Below, one piece after another: positions 18,242-25,897 of a stretch of 41,015 bases of DNA. The position numbers and the translations under genes are program-made. Source of the stretch: Fibrobacter sp. (GTDB lineage Bacteria; Fibrobacterota; Chitinivibrionia; Chitinivibrionales; Chitinispirillaceae); NCBI GenBank assembly GCA_012513915.1, contig JAAZBG010000097.1, positions 1 to 41,015 of the forward strand, given 5' to 3'. Within the stretch, counting starts at the first letter, position 1. Each line of letters starts with the position of its first letter. The notes below the pieces were generated by a model. The model saw only the letters and a list, made by a program, of their open reading frames with translations. It was not told the origin of the DNA and made no database searches.

Positions 18242-18502
18242 GTGAGTAATCGTATGCGTGATGATCTTCTTTTTAAAAAAACCTGTAAGGTGCTTCTGTC
18301 ACTGCTTTTTATTTTGCTGATCTCCCGTATTGACAAGTCCCCGCTGGATATACCATCAACCACCCGGATAGTACACACATCAATAGAGATACCGTATCTT
18401 GAAAGATCGTCAAAAACCGTTGATATGTCACTATTTCTGACACCCTTTTATTTTGATCTGTTTCTAACTCAAACATTTACACTTAAGGAATTAAAGTCAT
18501 GA
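18242..18502 (+). CDS. Hypothetical small protein with one hydrophobic segment
   Basis: 86 residues from GTG 18242, divergent from kup. A basic N-terminus (MSNRMRDDLLFKKTCK) leads into a hydrophobic segment (VLLSLLFILLIS). Then comes a polar region with threonines and serines, and a second aromatic stretch (MSLFLTPFYFDLFLTQTF). No family recognised. Support for a real gene: its stop overlaps the start of the next small ORF as ATGA, and that ORF has a ribosome site. Against: no good ribosome site of its own. Confidence 0.35.
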   Translation: MSNRMRDDLLFKKTCKVLLSLLFILLISRIDKSPLDIPSTTRIVHTSIEIPYLERSSKTVDMSLFLTPFYFDLFLTQTFTLKELKS

Positions 18503-18624
18503 CAACTCCCATTGTAGCAATATTTGTTATCGGTTGTTTCGTCGGTGTGTTTTTTATACAATTCATGAACCGATACTGCGGTAGTTTACAAATAGCAATT
18601 TTAAACTGTCGCAACCGGGTTTAA
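18499..18624 (+). CDS. Small membrane peptide (41 residues)
   Basis: Reads MTTPIVAIFVIGCFVGVFF and continues to IAILNCRNRV, 41 residues with one strong transmembrane helix (about 4-22). AAGGA lies 9 nt before ATG, and the start overlaps the upstream ORF stop by 4 nt. It may be a small membrane-protein partner; the neighbouring Kup gene makes a transport-related role conceivable, but nothing in the sequence proves it. Confidence 0.4.
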   Translation: MTTPIVAIFVIGCFVGVFFIQFMNRYCGSLQIAILNCRNRV

Positions 18625-18642
18625 AAAAAACAAAAAAAATAT

Positions 18643-18670
18643 TTGCATTTATTTAAAAACGTTGTATATT
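18643..18670 (+). promoter_or_regulatory. Sigma-70-type promoter before the leader peptide
   Basis: TTGCAT (18643-18648) and TATATT (18665-18670) with a 16-bp spacer in an A/T-rich context. The predicted transcript start falls at or next to the leader-peptide ATG (18677), so that peptide would be translated from a leaderless or almost leaderless mRNA; no ribosome site is visible before it. Confidence 0.5.
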
Positions 18671-18676
18671 AAAAAT

Positions 18677-18769
18677 ATGAATACAAAACAGGTGATTCCA
18701 TTATCTAAACAGAGTAAACGTGCAGCCCGCAAGGCCACACGTTCTTTATTAATATTGGGTGGATCCTGA
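18677..18769 (+). CDS. Putative attenuator leader peptide, Arg/Lys-rich (30 residues)
   Basis: Thirty codons reading MNTKQVIPLSKQSKRAARK then ATRSLLILGGS. Codons 14-22 hold three Arg (CGT, CGC, CGT) and two of the four Lys codons. The last three codons and the stop lie inside the 5' arm of an antiterminator hairpin. A ribosome stalled near codons 22-25 would leave that arm free, while one reaching the stop would cover it. This geometry is that of amino-acid attenuators such as his and trp. The assignment to arginine (or lysine) rests on the codons and on the downstream ArgD-type gene; Leu codons 24-25 are an alternative sensor. Confidence 0.55.
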   Translation: MNTKQVIPLSKQSKRAARKATRSLLILGGS

Positions 18770-18812
18770 ACTTAGCATAAAAGAAAACAAAACGTTCAAA
18801 AAGGATCCGCCC
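18757..18812 (+). promoter_or_regulatory. Antiterminator hairpin
   Basis: GGGTGGATCC (18757-18766) pairs along all ten bases (one G.U) with GGATCCGCCC (18803-18812). The stem is extended inward by TGAAC (18767-18771) with GTTCA (18794-18798), leaving a 4-A bulge. The 3' arm is the same segment that forms the 5' side of the terminator, so the two structures exclude each other. Confidence 0.7.
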
Positions 18813-18834
18813 TGAAAAGGCCGGGTCCTTTTTT
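18801..18834 (+). terminator. Intrinsic terminator of the attenuator
   Basis: AAGGATCCGCC pairs with GGCCGGGTCCTT across a TGAAAA-type loop (one G.U and one bulged C), followed by a run of six T (18829-18834) and ATTTTA. It lies 32 nt after the leader-peptide stop and about 280 nt before the aminotransferase start. Confidence 0.8.
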
Positions 18835-18874
18835 ATTTTATACTTGTCAGCCAGTGCTAACAAAAAGGGGAAAT

Positions 18875-18952
18875 ATGATTACACAAGGAGATGTTAAGGA
18901 CGCACAACAGCCATGCGTCCTGTCAGCCCGATCACCATTCAGATTGCACTAA
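18875..18952 (+). CDS. Second small leader-type ORF (25 residues)
   Basis: Reads MITQGDVKDAQQPCVLSARS then PFRLH. AAAAAGGGG, a clear ribosome site, lies 5 nt before ATG. A perfect 7-bp hairpin GGACGCA / TGCGTCC (18898-18920) lies inside it. Two competing hairpins overlap its end: CAGATT-GCACT-AATCTG (18940-18956) and ATTCAGAT...ATCTGAAT (18937-18967). It may be a second regulatory peptide in the aminotransferase leader; no T-tract follows, so any control would be translational. Confidence 0.35.
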   Translation: MITQGDVKDAQQPCVLSARSPFRLH

Positions 18953-18981
18953 TCTGTATATCTGAATAATCCATAGTATTC

Positions 18982-19062
18982 ATGTCAGGCTGGCAAAACA
19001 TAGTAATCATTTTTGCTGGATTATTTGCGACACTGGGAGTAGATAAAACTCATCAGCGTTAA
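18982..19062 (+). CDS. Possible small hydrophobic peptide (26 residues)
   Basis: Reads MSGWQNIVIIFAGLFATLGV then DKTHQR, a single membrane-helix peptide with a charged C-terminus. No ribosome site before ATG. It sits between the structured leader and the aminotransferase. Weak candidate, listed because it would fall below usual annotation length limits. Confidence 0.25.
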   Translation: MSGWQNIVIIFAGLFATLGVDKTHQR

Positions 19063-19114
19063 CGGAGTATTGTCCCTTTAATTGAACGTCATTTTACATA
19101 AAGGTAATTATAGT

Positions 19115-20320
19115 ATGAACACTATAGAAATCGAGAACAAGTATATGGTTAATTTTACAGAAAAAACTCCTCTTTCATTTGAAAAGGGGCACGGGGTTCT
19201 GGTTCATGAGGAAAACGGTGATGAATATCTTGATTTCACATCCGGATGGGCGGTTACAAGTCTTGGCCATAGTCATCCGGTGATAGTAAATGCGATTACA
19301 TCACAGAGTAAAAAAATCATTCACGGACCCAACGCGGGTCTTACCTATTCGCCGGCACGGGCGAAATGTCTTCTTGCTCTTGCCAATATCCTTCCAAAGG
19401 CGATGACTAAAGTATTTTTTGTTAATAGCGGTGCAGAAGCAAATGATGCAGCAATGAAACTCGCACGGAAAATTACCGGAAAGAACAAAATTCTCTCTGC
19501 ATCAATGAGTTTCCATGGCAGGACGCTTGCGACGACATCTGCCACAGGGCAACCGCTTTTAAGAAACAACTTTAACCTCCTTGTACCTCATCATGAATTC
19601 TTTGATATCAATGATTACGCTGGATTTAAAAAGAAATTCGACAGCGACACTGCAGCAGTTATCATTGAACCGATACTTGGGGAAGGTGGTGTACATATTG
19701 TCGACAAGGATTTTCTTGTGTACCTGAGAAAATGCTGTTCGGACAACGGATCACTCCTGATCATTGACGAAATCCAGACCGGATTTTACAGAACGGGCCC
19801 TGCTTTTATGTCAAGTGAGTATGATTTGAATCCGGACATGATTACTATGGCTAAAGGGATTGCCGGTGGTTTCCCGTTTGGGGCGGTTGCTGTAAATGAC
19901 AAAGTGGCAGCGAAGCTTGCAATGGGAGACCACGGCGGGACCTATAATGGTAACCCGCTCGGATGTGCAGTGGCAGCATCGGTTATCTCGTTTATGCAGG
20001 AAAATAATATTGAAGACAACGTAAAATCCCAGGGGGCTCTCTTAGAAAAAAAACTGCTCGCACTAAAGAATGAATACCCGTTTCTTATCGATACAATAAG
20101 AGGCAAAGGACTTTTATGGGCAATTGAGTTCAGAAATAAAGAGTATGCAACCTACCTCTTTGATAAAGCTCTTGAAAAAGGACTGCTGTTAAACCTCAAG
20201 CACGGTGTAGTGATACGGCTTTTTCCTGCCCTTATTATCACCACTGAGGAAGTAAACGCTGCATTTGATATTATTTGCAGTATTGTAAAGGAGATGTCGG
20301 TTGAGTGTGTGGATCTTTAG
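19115..20320 (+). CDS. argD: Class III aminotransferase, acetylornithine aminotransferase (ArgD) type
   Basis: 401 residues from ATG 19115, chosen over TTG 19082 because AAAGG lies 10 nt upstream. Family blocks in order: EENGDEYLDFTSGWAVTSLGHSHP (about 26-49), FFVNSGAEANDAAMKLAR (about 96-113), SFHGRTLATTSATGQP (about 129-144), LLIIDEIQTGFYRTG (about 213-227) and TMAKGIAGGFPFGAV, holding the PLP lysine (about 245-259). Members convert N-acetylglutamate semialdehyde and glutamate to N-acetylornithine in arginine synthesis; related enzymes act in lysine synthesis or GABA/ornithine use. No other arg or lys genes are nearby, so substrate is inferred. Preceded by a structured leader with an attenuator. 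Confidence 0.78.
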   Translation: MNTIEIENKYMVNFTEKTPLSFEKGHGVLVHEENGDEYLDFTSGWAVTSLGHSHPVIVNAITSQSKKIIHGPNAGLTYSPARAKCLLALANILPKAMTKVFFVNSGAEANDAAMKLARKITGKNKILSASMSFHGRTLATTSATGQPLLRNNFNLLVPHHEFFDINDYAGFKKKFDSDTAAVIIEPILGEGGVHIVDKDFLVYLRKCCSDNGSLLIIDEIQTGFYRTGPAFMSSEYDLNPDMITMAKGIAGGFPFGAVAVNDKVAAKLAMGDHGGTYNGNPLGCAVAASVISFMQENNIEDNVKSQGALLEKKLLALKNEYPFLIDTIRGKGLLWAIEFRNKEYATYLFDKALEKGLLLNLKHGVVIRLFPALIITTEEVNAAFDIICSIVKEMSVECVDL

Positions 20321-20327
20321 TATTGTA

Positions 20328-20351
20328 AGGATGGCTCTGTTTGGCCATCCT
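20328..20351 (+). terminator. Terminator of the aminotransferase gene
   Basis: AGGATGGC / GCCATCCT form a perfect 8-bp stem with an 8-nt loop, followed by ATTTAAC. It begins 8 nt after the stop codon. Confidence 0.7.
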
Positions 20352-20394
20352 ATTTAACAAAACAAGGTTAATTTTTAATAGCAGCCCTTGAGGC

Positions 20395-20415
20395 GGATGC
20401 CCACAAGGGGCATCC
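20395..20415 (-). terminator. Hairpin behind the CoADR fusion gene
   Basis: GGATGCCC / GGGCATCC form a perfect 8-bp stem with a 5-nt loop. It lies 16-36 nt after the stop codon of the minus-strand fusion gene; the T-rich stretch (TATTAAAAATTAA) follows only after about 15 nt, so termination strength is uncertain. Confidence 0.5.
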
Positions 20416-20430
20416 TGACAGATACTCGTA

Positions 20431-22872
20431 TTATATGAAAATATTATACCCGGCGTTATCTGCCTTCTCGAGATATGATGCCACACCGCCAATCTCGACG
20501 CCATCAATCAGTTCATCTTTCTTTATTCCCATAATGTCCATTGACATACTGCATGCAACAAATCTGACATTATTCTTTTGTGCTGCAGCCATCAATTCCT
20601 GAAGACTCAGTACATTTTTCTTTTTCATAATCTGCCTGATCATAAGCGTTCCCATACCACCCATCTGCATTTTCGAAAGTGTTACCTTTGACGCTCCCCG
20701 TGGCATCATCATGCCGAACATTTTCTCAATGAGATTTTTCTTTACCGGTACATGATACTCTCTCCGAAGAAGATTTAGTCCCCAAAATGTAAAAAACATG
20801 GTGATTTCGCTTCCCGTTGATGCCGCTCCGTTGGCGATTATAAACGCAGCCATCATTTTATCAAAATCATTTGAGAAAATCACCATCGTTTTTTTATCAC
20901 GTGATGTCTCAGGAATACGGCAAACATCCTGTGCTTTGCCTTTCTTTACCGTTGCAATATAATACCCGTTCTCCGCTTTTAATGACACCAGTGAATTATT
21001 TGTCCGCGTACACCATGCAGGAATATCGGCGGCAAAACCCATCTCTGTTGCCTTGATCTCAACAATCTCATCAACACTCATCTGGTCAATCGCCGCTTTA
21101 AGTTTCATAATCGGCCCCGGACACTGAAGACCACAGGCATCAACTACTTTTTTTTTTACATTTTCAGATTCACCACTCGGTGATGAACACACTGACTGTG
21201 ACAGTGGTTTAAGATATGATGCCTCACTGTCATGCTTTTTGTAGGTCATAAACGTCTTGTACCCACCACTGAGATTGATCGCGTTAAATCCGTTCTGAAT
21301 CAGAATGCGTGTTGCAACATGCCCGCGCAATCCAACCTGACAATACACAAGTATTGTTTTACTTTTATCAAGTTCTCCAATCCGTTTTCTTAGATCGTCA
21401 ACAGGAATATGCACTGCACCATCAATGCGTCCCTGTTCGTATTCTGATGCAGTACGAACATCCAAAAGTATTGCCCCGTTTCGTTTCTTTTCAAGCTCAT
21501 CAGAATACCATACCGGTGTAAGCCCATTCAGGATATTCTCTGCTGTAAAGCCTGCAATATTTACCGCATCCTTTGCAGAACCATAGGGCGGGGCATATGC
21601 AAGCTCCAGTTCTGTTAAATCAACAACGGTGAGACCATGACGAATTGCCGTTGCAAAAATATCGATGCGTTTATCAACACCATCAGAGCCGATCACCTGG
21701 GCACCGATCAGTTTTCCGGTATCGGGAGCAAAAAGTATCTTTATTGACATTGGAAACGATCCCGGATAATACCCGGCATGACTTCCTGAATGCGTATAGG
21801 ACTTTACATATTTAACATTATTTCTAATTGCTGTTTTTTCATTCATACCACTGACCGCTGCTGTAAGATCAAAAATCTTACATATTGCAGTCCCCTGTGT
21901 ATTCTTATACGTTGAACCAGTACCTGCGATATTATCTGCAATTATTCTGGCCTGACGGTTTGCTGGACCGGCCAGCGGCACCATGACCTTATTACCGGAA
22001 ACAAAATCCGTTACCTCGATGGCATCACCGGCAGCATATACATATTCCGCACTGGTTTTCATGTGATTATCGACAATAATTGCGCCCCGTTCGTTAACTG
22101 CTATTCCCGCTTCCTTTACAAACTTAGTGTCGGGCTTGACACCTATAGCAAGTATTACAATGTCAACTGTAACATTTTTACCGCTTTTCAATTGAATTTC
22201 AATGGTACCATCCGGTTTCTCAACAAATGCGGATGCACCATCAGAGAGCAGCAGCCTAACACCATTGAGTTCAAGGTGCTGATGAATGATCTGAGCCATT
22301 TCCGGATCTGCCGGAGCAAATACCTGATCGAGCATCTCTATTTGTGTAACGTCAATGTCCCTGTGCCGAAGCGCTTCGGCCATTTCAAGTCCGATAAACC
22401 CGCCCCCCACTACTGCTGCATGCTTTACGTTTTTAGAATCGACAAGTGCCTTTATCCTGTCCATATCCGGAATATTTCTTAATGTAACTATTTTCTTTGA
22501 TTCAATGCCTGGTATTGGTGGACGTAATGGTTCTGCCCCCGGAGAAAGTACCAGATAGTCATAGGATTCATCATACGTGCGACCATCACTGCGGACAGTT
22601 ACAGCTTTTTTTGATGTATCAACTGCAACGACTTCTGAACGGATTCTTATGTCTATATTGAACCGTGCGTTAAAACGGTCAGGAGACTGAATGATAAGAT
22701 TGTCACGATCCTTTATTTCGTTACCAATATGATAGGGTAAACCACAGTTTGCAAAAGAGATATACTCACCTTTTTCAAACATGATAATTTGTGCAGTTTC
22801 GTCAAGACGTCTCATGCGTGCACAGAAACTCGCACCACCGGCAACACCACCGACAACCAATATTTTTTTCAT
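20431..22872 (-). CDS. CoA-disulfide reductase / rhodanese / TusA / DsrE four-domain fusion
   Basis: 813 residues. Residues 1-450: FAD/NAD(P)H disulfide oxidoreductase, with N-terminal GGVAGGASFCARMRR, second nucleotide site VVGGGFIGLEMAE (about 154-166) and the single active cysteine C43 in SFANCGLPY, diagnostic of CoA-disulfide/persulfide reductases. Residues 460-545: rhodanese with active C511 (VYCQVGLRG). Residues 575-645: TusA/SirA with C580 and C584 (CGLQCPGP). Residues 662-813: DsrE2-like domain with FIIANGAASTGSEITMFFTF and C774 (ACSMSMDIMG). Together these suggest reduction of CoA persulfides and relay of sulfane sulfur between cysteines. It lies behind trxA and near a Cys-rich PAS activator, consistent with thiol/sulfur redox control. 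Domain order is known in other anaerobes. Confidence 0.9.
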   Translation of the reverse strand: MKKILVVGGVAGGASFCARMRRLDETAQIIMFEKGEYISFANCGLPYHIGNEIKDRDNLIIQSPDRFNARFNIDIRIRSEVVAVDTSKKAVTVRSDGRTYDESYDYLVLSPGAEPLRPPIPGIESKKIVTLRNIPDMDRIKALVDSKNVKHAAVVGGGFIGLEMAEALRHRDIDVTQIEMLDQVFAPADPEMAQIIHQHLELNGVRLLLSDGASAFVEKPDGTIEIQLKSGKNVTVDIVILAIGVKPDTKFVKEAGIAVNERGAIIVDNHMKTSAEYVYAAGDAIEVTDFVSGNKVMVPLAGPANRQARIIADNIAGTGSTYKNTQGTAICKIFDLTAAVSGMNEKTAIRNNVKYVKSYTHSGSHAGYYPGSFPMSIKILFAPDTGKLIGAQVIGSDGVDKRIDIFATAIRHGLTVVDLTELELAYAPPYGSAKDAVNIAGFTAENILNGLTPVWYSDELEKKRNGAILLDVRTASEYEQGRIDGAVHIPVDDLRKRIGELDKSKTILVYCQVGLRGHVATRILIQNGFNAINLSGGYKTFMTYKKHDSEASYLKPLSQSVCSSPSGESENVKKKVVDACGLQCPGPIMKLKAAIDQMSVDEIVEIKATEMGFAADIPAWCTRTNNSLVSLKAENGYYIATVKKGKAQDVCRIPETSRDKKTMVIFSNDFDKMMAAFIIANGAASTGSEITMFFTFWGLNLLRREYHVPVKKNLIEKMFGMMMPRGASKVTLSKMQMGGMGTLMIRQIMKKKNVLSLQELMAAAQKNNVRFVACSMSMDIMGIKKDELIDGVEIGGVASYLEKADNAGYNIFI

Positions 22873-22920
22873 GATTATGCTCCACTTGTGTCATAGTATT
22901 TCACGTTTCAATAATTATAA

Positions 22921-22946
22921 AGAGCGGGCTAACAATGTCCCGCTCT
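22921..22946 (-). terminator. Hairpin between trxA and the CoADR fusion gene
   Basis: AGAGCGGG / CCCGCTCT, a perfect 8-bp GC-rich stem with a 10-nt loop, followed on the minus strand by TTATAATTATT. It lies about 45 nt after the trxA stop. The U-tract is broken, so partial readthrough into the CoADR gene is plausible. Confidence 0.65.
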
Positions 22947-22990
22947 CATGGTACCTTACCCGTCACTTTACTGAATCAAAATAAATAATT

Positions 22991-23302
22991 CTAAACCGAA
23001 AGTGCATTAAGATACACCTGTTCAGGTTGAACACCTACAAACTCCCTCACTACCTGACCATTTTTAAAAATAATTACCGTTGGAATTCCGGTAATCCCGT
23101 ACTGACTTGAGGTAACAGGATTTTCATCCACATTCAGCTTGTATACATTTGCTTTTCCAGCTACTTTTTCACCTATTCGTTCGATAATCGGACCAACCAT
23201 TCTGCATGGACCACACCATGGGGCCCAAAAATCGACCAGTACTGGTACTGACGACTCAATCACATCTTTTTTGAAGCTTAGATCACTTGTTGCGTTTGAC
23301 AT
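22991..23302 (-). CDS. trxA: Thioredoxin
   Basis: 103 residues, normal length. The redox motif is FWAPWCGPCRM (C30 and C33), with the cis-proline segment YGITGIPTVIIFKNGQ (about 69-84). Reduces protein disulfides in the cytoplasm. A strong ribosome site (GGGAGGAA) precedes ATG, and a sigma-54 type promoter lies about 38 nt further up. Divergent from the PAS/sigma-54 activator gene, its probable regulator. No thioredoxin reductase gene lies nearby; the CoADR fusion may fill a related role. Confidence 0.96.
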   Translation of the reverse strand: MSNATSDLSFKKDVIESSVPVLVDFWAPWCGPCRMVGPIIERIGEKVAGKANVYKLNVDENPVTSSQYGITGIPTVIIFKNGQVVREFVGVQPEQVYLNALSV

Positions 23303-23350
23303 ATATTCCTCCCGGATTTATTTCAGTTACTTTCTTGTTTAGATATTAAA

Positions 23351-23366
23351 GCAACCACCATGCCAA
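23351..23366 (-). promoter_or_regulatory. Sigma-54 (-24/-12) promoter of trxA
   Basis: On the minus strand TTGGCATGGTGGTTGC matches the TTGGCAC-N5-TTGC consensus, with the required ten bases between the invariant GG and GC. The predicted start near 23339 gives a 5' leader of about 37 nt before the trxA ATG. Confidence 0.75.
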
Positions 23367-23473
23367 CAAGCAACGAAAAGCGACTACAAACTGGACATAC
23401 ATTCCAACTATGTTTAATATCAATATGTTACAACATTTAATCAGCACTCATCCGACTTTTTATCAATCAGGAT

Positions 23474-23566
23474 TGCAACACTATATGCAATAATTGTATA
23501 TTGCATGTGCAACACATTCAACATGTGCAACACAGTGCAATGTCACACATGCAACATATACAACAC
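23474..23566. promoter_or_regulatory. TGCAACA repeat array, probable enhancer (UAS) for the PAS activator
   Basis: TGCAACA occurs at 23474, 23508, 23526 and 23550, with a related ACAAC at about 23561. The 11-mer ATGTGCAACAC is repeated exactly at 23505 and 23523. A 22-bp inverted repeat (ATGCAATA, 6-nt spacer, TATTGCAT; 23485-23506) lies among them. The array is 135-227 bp upstream of the predicted trxA start, typical for sigma-54 enhancers, and directly before the activator gene, so it may also mediate autoregulation. Confidence 0.65.
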
Positions 23567-23594
23567 TGTTTCTATTGAACCAACAGGAGTAACC

Positions 23595-25016
23595 ATGCAG
23601 TGCTTTACTGGCAACCACCTTAGCCCACAATGCCTTGAATCCATCCTGGAAACTATTTCAGAGGGGCTGATCCTGATTGACACTGATGGAACAATAAAAT
23701 ATTGTAACAACGCGATGATCGAAATGACCGGAAAAACAAAAGACCATATCGTTGGTGAAAAATGTTGCTCACTTATGAATACCATATGTGAGCCTCCACC
23801 ATTATGTACTCTTTTCAAAGACACAAGCATTATCAATAAAGAATGCACCGTGCTTCACACAAACGGGAAAACAGTGCCAGTACTAAAGAACGCAAAAGTA
23901 CTCAAAGATCAGAATGGAACTATCATCGGTGCGATTGAAACATTTACCGACATTTCTATTTTACGAACAACAGAAAACCGGCTTGCAGTTCTTGAAAACC
24001 AGATTAAAAAGGTTGATGGATTCGGGAAGATTGTCGGAAAAAGTCACCGCATGCATGAGCTTTACAACATGATAGAGCTCGCAGCTGCATCCAATACATC
24101 AGTGCTGATCACCGGAGAAACCGGAACCGGAAAAGAACTGGTTGCTCAATCAATTCATGAAAATAGTGCACGAAGTAATAAGCCTATGATTAAACTTAAC
24201 TGCAGTGCACTTCCAGAATCACTTCTTGAAAGTGAACTGTTTGGACATGCGAAAGGCTCATTTACCGGTGCGATAAAGGATAAAACAGGACGTTTTGAGA
24301 TAGCTGACGGCAGCACACTGTTTCTTGATGAAATCGGAGAGTTATCGCCTCTTATTCAGGTAAAACTGCTGAGGTTTCTACAGGAAAAGGAATTTGAACG
24401 TGTGGGTGAGAATATTACCCGTAAATCTGATGTCCGTATCATTACTGCAACGCACAGGGATCTCAGAAAGATGGTTGCTGATGGCGTTTTCAGGGAAGAC
24501 CTGTATTACCGGTTAAAAGTATTTCCCCTGCATATTCCCCCTCTTCGCGAACGTAAAGAGGATATCGGTGCGCTGATTGATCATTTTATTGCAAAATTCA
24601 ATCAGGAAACCGGAAAAACTATAAAAGGACTCACTCATGACAGTGCTATCACCATGATGGATTACTGCTGGCCGGGAAATATCCGGGAGCTTGAGAATGC
24701 CATCGAACATGCATTTGTCACCTGCAAGGATGACCTTATCGACCTGTTCGATCTTCCGCTTGAAATCCGTAAAGTTGAATTACGTAAAGGAATCTGCTCA
24801 ACAGGTCAGGAGGCCGATGTACATCCGGTTCAATACGCTGCTCAATCACCGGAAAAAGTTACATTTTCTTTCCAACGGAAATTAACCGACGAAGAATTCA
24901 ACACACTCTATATTGAATGTAAGGGTAACCAGAGTGAAATCGCACGACGTCTCGGCGTTGACAGAACAACGGTGTGGAGACGTATTAACAAAATAAAAAC
25001 AACGAGTAAAAAATAA
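23595..25016 (+). CDS. Sigma-54-dependent activator with Cys-rich PAS sensor domain
   Basis: 473 residues from ATG 23595 (AGGAG upstream); an in-frame extension to 23505 would run through the TGCAACA repeats and is not believed. PAS domain (about 12-125) with clustered cysteines C37, C57, C58, C65 and C71 ([17 protein letters not shown]), a pattern suggesting redox or metal/Fe-S sensing. AAA+ domain (about 150-385): Walker A GETGTGKE, the sigma-54 contact loop GSFTGA (a GAFTGA variant), and Walker [12 protein letters not shown]-terminal Fis-type helix-turn-helix (about 430-468, [20 protein letters not shown]). No receiver domain, so it probably senses directly. Divergent from trxA, whose promoter is of sigma-54 type. 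Confidence 0.92.
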   Translation: MQCFTGNHLSPQCLESILETISEGLILIDTDGTIKYCNNAMIEMTGKTKDHIVGEKCCSLMNTICEPPPLCTLFKDTSIINKECTVLHTNGKTVPVLKNAKVLKDQNGTIIGAIETFTDISILRTTENRLAVLENQIKKVDGFGKIVGKSHRMHELYNMIELAAASNTSVLITGETGTGKELVAQSIHENSARSNKPMIKLNCSALPESLLESELFGHAKGSFTGAIKDKTGRFEIADGSTLFLDEIGELSPLIQVKLLRFLQEKEFERVGENITRKSDVRIITATHRDLRKMVADGVFREDLYYRLKVFPLHIPPLRERKEDIGALIDHFIAKFNQETGKTIKGLTHDSAITMMDYCWPGNIRELENAIEHAFVTCKDDLIDLFDLPLEIRKVELRKGICSTGQEADVHPVQYAAQSPEKVTFSFQRKLTDEEFNTLYIECKGNQSEIARRLGVDRTTVWRRINKIKTTSKK

Positions 25017-25155
25017 GGAATGATGTCATACTCTGTCAACTTGATTACAGACATTCGATTTTGTGTAACAATTCATTAAAATTTCCAATTGAATGCTCAT
25101 AATCGTACCCGGTTTGAGATTTATTATTTCCGATATACCATATTCCATGCATTAC

Positions 25156-25884
25156 TTAATTGGCAACATACATACTATTGAGTAATCCGTTTCTTCGTAA
25201 CACACCATTTTCATACTCAAGAAACGCCAGCATTCCGATAGTTTCATGATAATAAAGCCAGGTTGTTCGAATGCCGTTTTCTACTTTATAAAGATAACAA
25301 TTATCTTTAAATGCTAACGGTGATACTGACTGTTCACTATTTACATAATAATATGTTGCTGATGTTGACATAACCTGAATCTGTTGCGTATCATTTTCGT
25401 TTTCAAGTGTAACAGTCCATTTGTCACCGCTATCAGCGGGGTGTTTTAGCCATAGTACCGGTTCCTTGAATAACATTCGCTGCTTATTGGTATATTTTCC
25501 ATAAATGAATGTGCCTCGTGTTGTATTTCCAGTTGTCCTGTTCATTATTAGAAGACCAGTATCCTGTGCATCATATTTATACTCAAAATAATAGGGACCC
25601 ATAGTATCGCGCATAAAGGCGTCACACAACAGTAACGTATCACCTACCCGTCGATAAACTCTACCAATAGACAATTTCAACTTATATTGATCACCCGACC
25701 GGTTTCCTGTTGAATCAAATGATGTATGAGTATACACCCAGTGATTATCAGATGCGAGAGGGACAATGCCGTTGGTTTTTGGAAACGGAATATCCAGACT
25801 TCCAGGTGCCATGTTTGATACATTGCTGCAACCATATAGTATTATGACACTTAGAATCAGTCCAATTTCAATTGTCAATCTCAT
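25156..25884 (-). CDS. Hypothetical lipoprotein in the ECF/caspase operon
   Basis: 242 residues. The lipoprotein signal is MRLTIEIGLILSVIILYGC with C19 as lipid site (LYGC). The rest is beta-rich with no recognised catalytic motif: IVPLASDNHWVYTHTSFDSTGN near the start, WLKHPADSGDKWTVTLEN in the middle, and WLYYHETIGMLAFLEYENGVLRRNGLL at the end. The start is 13 nt after the caspase-like gene stop, so it is probably the last gene of that operon. Likely anchored to the outer membrane facing the periplasm. Function unknown. Confidence 0.75.
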   Translation of the reverse strand: MRLTIEIGLILSVIILYGCSNVSNMAPGSLDIPFPKTNGIVPLASDNHWVYTHTSFDSTGNRSGDQYKLKLSIGRVYRRVGDTLLLCDAFMRDTMGPYYFEYKYDAQDTGLLIMNRTTGNTTRGTFIYGKYTNKQRMLFKEPVLWLKHPADSGDKWTVTLENENDTQQIQVMSTSATYYYVNSEQSVSPLAFKDNCYLYKVENGIRTTWLYYHETIGMLAFLEYENGVLRRNGLLNSMYVAN

Positions 25885-25897
25885 TGTATTTCACTTT

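Noticed and set aside
23505..23594. N-terminal extension of the PAS activator
   Set aside because: The extra 30 codons are the TGCAACA repeats translated; ATG 23595 has a good ribosome site.
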